Below are positions 6,596-10,581 of a DNA stretch of 10,581 nt, in pieces. Below the pieces are notes generated by a model that saw only the letters and a program-made list of their open reading frames with translations, did not search any database and had not been told where the DNA came from. The DNA is taken from the NCBI GenBank assembly GCA_027486275.1, contig JAIXPM010000260.1, positions 1 to 10,581 on the forward strand. Direction: 5' to 3'. The DNA comes from Sphingomonadales bacterium. GTDB lineage: Bacteria > Pseudomonadota > Alphaproteobacteria > Sphingomonadales > Sphingomonadaceae. The position numbers and the translations under genes were made by a program. How positions within the stretch are numbered: position 1 is the first letter of the stretch; each line of letters starts with the position of its first letter.

Positions 6596-7381
6596 TCAGC
6601 CCAGCACGCCCGCGCACAGCGCCAAGCCGATCACGCACATCAGCACCGCGACCAGCAATCGGATCGCCGTGATGGTGAGTTTTTCAAGATGCCGCGTCGC
6701 TGCCCAAGCCCCGGCAAAGGCGGCGAGCGTGCCGACGCCGACCAGCAGCGCTTCCTGGCCAGCGGGATTAAGGCCAAGCGCGCTGAAGGACGCGGCATAG
6801 GTGGAAAGCCGGGCCAGATCGACAAGAATGGCGATCATCACGCCCGTGGCGATGAACCGCTTTGCCGCCAACCCGGCGCGCAGCAGGAAGACCGAGCGCA
6901 AGGCCCCCTGCTGGCCGGTGAGCCCGCCAAAGAAGCCCGTGACCAGCCCGCCCAGCGGTTGCAGGCGCGGCGGCGCGGCCAGTTTCTGAAACCAGCTCTG
7001 CAATTCCAGAAGGGCGAAGATCTGCAGCAACAGGCCCACCGCTAGGCTGGCACCGGTTGGCCCGAAGGTGCGGCCAAGGGCGCTCCATTCAAACAGGCGC
7101 GGCGTATCGCCCAGCCGGGCCAGCAGCCAGGCCCCGAACATTGCCGCCGGAATGCCCGTGATGCCAAAGCGGATCACCGTTGGCCAATCCGCCTGCCGCC
7201 ACAGCAGCCCCGCCTTGAACATATTGTTGAGCAGGTGCACCACGCCGGTGGCCGCCACCGCGACTGGCACCGGGAAGAACAGGGCAAACGCTGGCAGCAG
7301 GATCGTGCCAAGACCGAACCCGGAATAGAGCGTGAGCGCCGATGCCAGCGCGGCCACCACGGCAATGACGGTCATGTCCAT
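6596..7381 (-). CDS. TauE/SafE (TSUP, DUF81) family membrane permease
   Basis: This inner-membrane protein of about 261 residues has roughly eight hydrophobic segments. TSUP members move small anions and organosulfur compounds such as sulfite or sulfoacetate; the substrate here cannot be read from sequence. The two-repeat family pattern is visible: SGFGLGTILLPAF (20-32) near the N-terminus and GGLVTGFFGGLTGQQGALRS (144-163) opening the second half, each followed by a hydrophobic helix pair. Starts at 7393, 7381 and 7375 are all in frame and none has a clear ribosome site. I chose 7381 because it places a short leader before the first helix (MTVIAVVAALASALTLYSG); a longer frame from 7453 would add a basic leader. 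It is the first gene of a probable two-gene unit with the FAD oxidoreductase and is divergent from the MHS transporter, with which it may share control sites. Confidence 0.85.
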   Translation of the reverse strand: MDMTVIAVVAALASALTLYSGFGLGTILLPAFALFFPVPVAVAATGVVHLLNNMFKAGLLWRQADWPTVIRFGITGIPAAMFGAWLLARLGDTPRLFEWSALGRTFGPTGASLAVGLLLQIFALLELQSWFQKLAAPPRLQPLGGLVTGFFGGLTGQQGALRSVFLLRAGLAAKRFIATGVMIAILVDLARLSTYAASFSALGLNPAGQEALLVGVGTLAAFAGAWAATRHLEKLTITAIRLLVAVLMCVIGLALCAGVLG

Positions 7382-7408
7382 GGCCCAATGCATGGCGGCG
7401 TCTATGCC

Positions 7409-7420
7409 GGTCGTCCGACC
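7409..7420. promoter_or_regulatory. 12-bp inverted repeat between divergent transporter genes
   Basis: GGTCG-TC-CGACC is a symmetric element in the 127-bp gap between the TSUP and MHS starts. Its symmetry and location fit an operator for a dimeric regulator of both units. No regulator gene is visible in the window, so this is a position-based guess. Confidence 0.3.
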
Positions 7421-7447
7421 CTGCCGCAATCGATAACGCCCACCCCG

Positions 7448-7475
7448 TTGCAACTACCACCGCATCCGCTATGCC
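7448..7475 (+). promoter_or_regulatory. Putative promoter of the MHS transporter-CoA transferase operon
   Basis: TTGCAA (7448-7453, 4 of 6) is followed after 16 bases by TATGCC (7470-7475, 3 of 6). Transcription would begin near 7482, about 27 bases before the TTG start. It is a weak match, supported mainly by position. Confidence 0.25.
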
Positions 7476-7493
7476 GGAGCGCAAGAAACAGGC

Positions 7494-7500
7494 GGGGAGG
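7494..7500 (+). promoter_or_regulatory. Ribosome binding site supporting a TTG start
   Basis: GGGGAGG lies 8 bases before TTG at 7509. The nearest upstream ATG (7471) is out of frame, and this frame has no ATG before the first membrane helix. The site is therefore the main evidence for a TTG initiation codon. Confidence 0.75.
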
Positions 7501-7508
7501 CCGAAGTT

Positions 7509-9092
7509 TTGGGCGCGGATGTTGAGACTGTCGAAGACGTGATCGATCCCAAGCGGGATCGGCTGGTGATCGTGGCCAGCTCGCTGGGCACCGTGTTCGA
7601 ATGGTATGATTTCTTCCTCTACGGCATCCTCGCCAGCCTGCTCGGCAAATTGTTCTTTGCCACTGGCAACCCCACAACCGAGCTGCTGTTCAGCCTGTTC
7701 GCCTTTGCCATCGGCTTCTTCTTCCGGCCCTTGGGCGCGCTGGTGTTCGGCTGGTTCGGGGACAAGGTGGGCCGCAAATACACGTTCCTGATCACCATCG
7801 CGATGATGGGCGGCGCGACCGCCTGTATCGGCTTGTTGCCCACCTTCGAACAGGCCGGCATCGCCGCGCCGATCATGTTGCTCGTCCTCAGAACCCTTCA
7901 GGGCCTTGCGCTCGGCGGTGAATATGGCGGCGCGGCGATCTATGTCGCCGAACATGCCCCGCCTGGCAAGCGCGGGGCCTACACCAGTTGGATCCAGGCG
8001 GCGGCGGCGGGCGGCTTCATGCTTACGCTGGGCGTGGTGCTGGGCACCAAGGCAGTCATTCCCGAAGCCGAATTTGCCGCCTGGGGCTGGCGGGTGCCGT
8101 TCCTGATGTCGATCCTGCTGCTGGGCATTTCGCTGTGGGTGCGGCTGAAACTGTCGGAAAGCCCGGTGTTCCAGAAGATGAAATCGGCCGGCACCACGTC
8201 GGCCAATCCGTTCAAGGATGCGCTGTCGGCGCCGGGCAATAAGGGCCGGCTGCTGGTGGCGCTGGCGGTGTCGGCCGGCTTCACGGTGATCTTTTACACC
8301 AGCCAGTTCGGCACGCTGTATTTCCTGCAGAACACCGCCCGCCTGCCGGAACGGGAGGCACTGCTCTATCTCGCCGTTGGCGTGCTGGTATCGGCTCCGG
8401 CCTATATCTATTTCGGTGGGCTTTCGGATCGCTTCGGGCGCAAGCAGGTGCTCAGCGTCGGCTTTGCCATCACGCTGGCGGCGCTGTTCCCGATTTTCCA
8501 GTTGATGGCCAGCGGTGCCAATCCCGCCTTGTCTGAAGCCATGGCCACGGCACCCGTTACCGTTGAACTGCCGCCGTGCGAATATAATATCTTCCTGAAA
8601 CAGGAAGCCGAATGCGGCAAGGCGCTGGAATGGCTGACCAAGCGCGGCGTTTCCTATGCCAAGCAGGATGCGCCGGTGCTGGCGATGCGCGTTGCCGGGG
8701 AGCGGCTGGAGGGCTTTGACAAGGACGCGTGGGGCAATGCGCTCAACACCGCCGGCTGGCCGGAAAAGGCCGACCCCGATCGCATCGTCGCCTGGAAGCT
8801 GCTGCTGGCGGTGATGGCTATCGGGCTGCTCAGTGGCTGGACCTATGCGCCGATTGCGGCCGTGCTGGTGGAAATGTTTCCGGCCCGCGTGCGCTATACC
8901 AGCATGAGCGTGCCCTATCACATCGGCACTGGGTATTTCGGCGGCTTCCTTCCGGTGATTTCCCAGTACATCGTGGTTTCAACCGGCGATGTGTTTGCTG
9001 GCCTGTGGTACACGATCGTGGTGGTGGCGGTGGGCCTGGTGATCATGCTGCTGTTCCTCAAGGACTCGCGCCACATCAACATCAATGACTGA
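7509..9092 (+). CDS. MHS-family (metabolite:H+ symporter) MFS transporter with periplasmic insert
   Basis: This 527-residue inner-membrane proton symporter of the major facilitator superfamily belongs to the MHS subfamily, which imports carboxylates, betaine-like compounds and similar solutes. Seen: GTVFEWYDFFLYG (27-39, an MHS hallmark in helix 1), motif A GWFGDKVGRK (81-90) with its half-copy GGLSDRFGRK (303-312), and RTLQGLALGGEYGGA (128-142, helix 4). Family members are usually about 430-450 residues. The excess is a hydrophilic stretch of about 90 residues (roughly 335-425) between helices 9 and 10, on the periplasmic side, with two cysteines, Cys357 and Cys369, that could form a disulfide. 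The TTG start is chosen for the GGGGAGG site upstream. The frame ends with HININD and the CoA-transferase gene starts 9 bases later, so the two are probably one operon. Substrate unknown; the neighbour suggests an organic acid. Confidence 0.9.
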   Translation: MGADVETVEDVIDPKRDRLVIVASSLGTVFEWYDFFLYGILASLLGKLFFATGNPTTELLFSLFAFAIGFFFRPLGALVFGWFGDKVGRKYTFLITIAMMGGATACIGLLPTFEQAGIAAPIMLLVLRTLQGLALGGEYGGAAIYVAEHAPPGKRGAYTSWIQAAAAGGFMLTLGVVLGTKAVIPEAEFAAWGWRVPFLMSILLLGISLWVRLKLSESPVFQKMKSAGTTSANPFKDALSAPGNKGRLLVALAVSAGFTVIFYTSQFGTLYFLQNTARLPEREALLYLAVGVLVSAPAYIYFGGLSDRFGRKQVLSVGFAITLAALFPIFQLMASGANPALSEAMATAPVTVELPPCEYNIFLKQEAECGKALEWLTKRGVSYAKQDAPVLAMRVAGERLEGFDKDAWGNALNTAGWPEKADPDRIVAWKLLLAVMAIGLLSGWTYAPIAAVLVEMFPARVRYTSMSVPYHIGTGYFGGFLPVISQYIVVSTGDVFAGLWYTIVVVAVGLVIMLLFLKDSRHININD

Positions 9093-9101
9093 GAGCGCCT
9101 C

Positions 9102-10286
9102 ATGACCGGACCGCTGGCGGGCATCCGCATCGTCGATTGCTCGCAGATTGTTTCGGGCCCGATGGCCTGCCAGATGCTGGGCGATCAGGGTGCCGAGGTC
9201 ATCAAAGTCGAAAGCCCGGGCGGCGATCCGGTCCGCAGCCTGGGGCCGCGCAAGGCCGATCTGTCCAGCATGTTCATCGCCGTCAACCGCGGCAAGCAGG
9301 GCCTGTGCCTTGATCTGAAATCGCCTGACGGCATTGCCGTGCTGGAAACGCTGGTGAAAACGGCGGACGTGCTGGTCGAAAATTTTCGCCCCGGTGTGTT
9401 GGCCCGGCTGGGGCTGGATTGGGAACGGCTGCACGCCCTCAATCCGCGCCTGATCTATTGCAGCATCACCGGCTTTGGCCCGGATGGCCCTTATCAGAAT
9501 GTGCGTGTTTATGATCCGGTGATCCAGGCGGTTTCCGGCATTGCGGCGAGCCAGGTGGACAAGGAAGGCAACCCCGGCCTCGTGCGCCATCTGGTGGCAG
9601 ACAAGGTGACGGCGCTCACGGCGGCGCAGGCCGTTACCGCCGCGCTTTTCCGCCGCGAACGATCGGGCGGGGAGGGGGAGCGGATTGAAGTCGCCATGCT
9701 CGATGCCGCCATCGCCTTCAACTGGCCAGAAGGCATGTACAATTACAGCTTCATGGATGATGCGCCGGCGGCATGGCCGGAATATGGCGCGCAGATGCGG
9801 CTGTGGAAGGCGGCCGATGGGCAGGTGGCGATCGGCGCGTTGCAGGATGCCGAATTCGTGGCGCTCACCCGCAGCCTGGGCCGCGAGGATCTCGCCGCCG
9901 ATGAACGCTTCCGCTCCTCGGCCGGGCGCATCAAGCATCAGCGCGAATGGGCGCCGCAGGTTTCCGCCGAAATTGCCCGGCGCAACCGCGCCGAGCTGAT
10001 GGACGGCTTCGTGGCGCAGGGCGCTGTCGGCGGCCCGGTTGTTCATCTTGCCGATGTGCCGGATGATGCACAGGTCCAGCACAACGGCATCTGCATCGAA
10101 GTGGCGCACAGCGACGCCGTAGGCCGCGTGCGCCAGGCCCGGCCGCCGGCCCGCTTTGGCCAGCCGCTGGATCAGGTCGGCCCGGCGCCGCATCTGGGCG
10201 AACATGGCCGGCAAATCCTTGCCGCGCTGGGCTATGACGCTGCCGCCATTGCCGCGCTTGTGGATAAGGGCGTCCTCAAGGGCTGA
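9102..10286 (+). CDS. CaiB/BaiF (class III) CoA-transferase
   Basis: This 394-residue, probably cytosolic enzyme moves CoA between an acyl-CoA donor and a carboxylic acid; family members normally work as interlocked dimers. Evidence: the N-terminal family pattern PLAGIRIVDCSQIVSGPMAC (4-23), LGDQGAEVIKVESPGGDPVR (26-45), the ENFRPGVLARLGL segment (93-105), and YCSITGFGPDGPY (119-131). The catalytic aspartate is expected at Asp167 in HLVADKVT (163-170), matching Asp169 of formyl-CoA transferase by position and context. LDLKSPDG (70-77) and IEVAMLDA (195-202) are also typical. Length is normal for the family. It starts 9 bases after the MHS transporter stop, with only a weak GAGAG ribosome site (9091-9095) overlapping that stop, so translational coupling is plausible. 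CoA donor and acceptor acid cannot be deduced. Alternatives within the family (racemase-like members such as alpha-methylacyl-CoA racemase) are less likely but not excluded. Confidence 0.92.
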   Translation: MTGPLAGIRIVDCSQIVSGPMACQMLGDQGAEVIKVESPGGDPVRSLGPRKADLSSMFIAVNRGKQGLCLDLKSPDGIAVLETLVKTADVLVENFRPGVLARLGLDWERLHALNPRLIYCSITGFGPDGPYQNVRVYDPVIQAVSGIAASQVDKEGNPGLVRHLVADKVTALTAAQAVTAALFRRERSGGEGERIEVAMLDAAIAFNWPEGMYNYSFMDDAPAAWPEYGAQMRLWKAADGQVAIGALQDAEFVALTRSLGREDLAADERFRSSAGRIKHQREWAPQVSAEIARRNRAELMDGFVAQGAVGGPVVHLADVPDDAQVQHNGICIEVAHSDAVGRVRQARPPARFGQPLDQVGPAPHLGEHGRQILAALGYDAAAIAALVDKGVLKG

Positions 10287-10348
10287 AGCCCCTATCGCGG
10301 CCGGCACGGCTCTTGCATCATCTGCGACAAGCTTGCGCTGATTCTGCC

Positions 10349-10377
10349 ATTGTACCCGTAAAGGGCGCTACCCATAT
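10349..10377 (+). promoter_or_regulatory. Putative heat-shock (sigma-32-type) promoter of lon
   Basis: CCCATAT (10371-10377) matches six of seven positions of the alphaproteobacterial RpoH -10 pattern (CYTATNT) as I remember it, and lies 18 bases after ATTG (10349-10352), one mismatch from the CTTG -35 core. lon is a classic heat-shock gene, which raises the likelihood. The -10 lies within a near-direct repeat, TACCCGTA (10353-10360) and TACCCATA (10369-10376). Read by eye. Confidence 0.35.
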
Positions 10378-10391
10378 CAGCCGGGACAAAA

Positions 10392-10410
10392 GCGAAGGTC
10401 AGCCCTTCGC
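10392..10410 (+). promoter_or_regulatory. 5' leader hairpin next to the lon ribosome binding site
   Basis: GCGAAGG (10392-10398) and CCTTCGC (10404-10410) form a perfect 7-bp stem with a TCAGC loop. It ends three bases before GGAG (10414-10417), the lon ribosome binding site. The site itself is not inside the stem, so this is a leader element of unknown effect, not a demonstrated thermosensor. Confidence 0.5.
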
Positions 10411-10422
10411 GACGGAGATGAC

Positions 10423-10581
10423 ATGACCAACCAGACCCTGCCCGTTTTGCCGCTGCGCGATATCGTGGTGTTCCCGCAAATGATCGTGCCGCTATTCGTG
10501 GGCCGCGAAAAATCGGTGGCCGCGCTCGAAGCGGCCATGAACGACGGCCGCACCGTGTTCCTGCTCAGCCAGAAGAACCCC
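10423..10581 (+). CDS. lon: ATP-dependent protease Lon, N-terminal fragment (cut by window end)
   Basis: Only the first 53 codons are present and the frame is open at the window edge. [20 protein letters not shown] (1-20) followed by [12 protein letters not shown] (21-32) is the classic start of the Lon N-terminal substrate-binding domain. The full enzyme is a cytosolic hexameric AAA+ serine protease (usually about 800 residues) that degrades misfolded and regulatory proteins; its ATPase and protease domains lie beyond the window. GGAG (10414-10417) sits 5 bases before the ATG. An ATG at 10418 is out of frame and meets a stop after two codons, so it is not the start. The gene has its own 136-base upstream region with a possible heat-shock promoter, so it is probably not part of the preceding operon. 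Confidence 0.93.
   Translation, partial: MTNQTLPVLPLRDIVVFPQMIVPLFVGREKSVAALEAAMNDGRTVFLLSQKNP

Noticed and set aside
7089..8921. A 610-codon open frame on the minus strand
   Set aside because: It lies antisense to the MHS transporter and across the divergent promoter region. Its product is Arg/His/Gln-rich with no recognisable family, the usual by-product of a GC-rich gene read backwards.
10280..10291. GGGC-TGAA-GCCC hairpin at the CoA-transferase stop as a terminator
   Set aside because: Only four base pairs, it overlaps the stop codon, and no T run follows.
10392..10417. lon leader hairpin as an RNA thermometer
   Set aside because: The GGAG ribosome site lies outside the stem and I see no anti-Shine-Dalgarno pairing with it, so the thermometer label is not supported.

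Overview
The window is GC-rich, tightly packed bacterial chromosome. Gene content and protein character (Entner-Doudoroff dehydratase, pseudoazurin, MHS-type transporter, PYROXD2-like oxidoreductase, long GC-driven antisense ORFs) suggest an alphaproteobacterium, most likely a sphingomonad (Novosphingobium/Sphingomonas-like). This is a judgement from protein resemblance only. I see no mobile element, CRISPR array, rRNA or tRNA, and no gene-free stretch over 300 bases. The longest gap is 192 bases (1096-1287).

Layout, left to right: (1) a DUF2855 protein (67-1095, +); (2) a highly structured gap, then a periplasmic blue-copper protein, pseudoazurin (1288-1719, +), ending in a near-ideal terminator; (3) convergent edd, 6-phosphogluconate dehydratase (1777-3597, -); (4) divergent from it, an AdiC-like amino-acid permease (3714-4985, +), whose 3' end overlaps by 22 bp the end of (5) a PYROXD2/phytoene-desaturase-like FAD oxidoreductase (4964-6544, -), probably co-transcribed with (6) a TauE/SafE-type permease (6596-7381, -); (7) divergent from that pair, an MHS-family transporter with a TTG start and an unusually large periplasmic insert (7509-9092, +), followed 9 bp later by (8) a class III (CaiB/BaiF) CoA-transferase (9102-10286, +); (9) the first 53 codons of lon (10423 onward, +), behind a promoter region that resembles a heat-shock promoter.

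Functionally these look like separate metabolic modules rather than one system. The most coherent unit is the MHS transporter plus CoA-transferase, which fits uptake of a carboxylate followed by its activation to a CoA thioester. The divergent TauE-like exporter and FAD oxidoreductase may belong to the same physiology, but that is inference. Edd supports sugar-acid breakdown by the Entner-Doudoroff route. Pseudoazurin is a soluble periplasmic electron carrier, with no partner reductase in view.

I found no clear evidence of a previously undescribed system. The items most worth a second look are the inverted-repeat-rich leader of the pseudoazurin gene, the AdiC-like permease that keeps the core site residues but lacks the substrate-stacking tryptophan, the two-cysteine periplasmic insert in the MHS transporter, and the lon leader.
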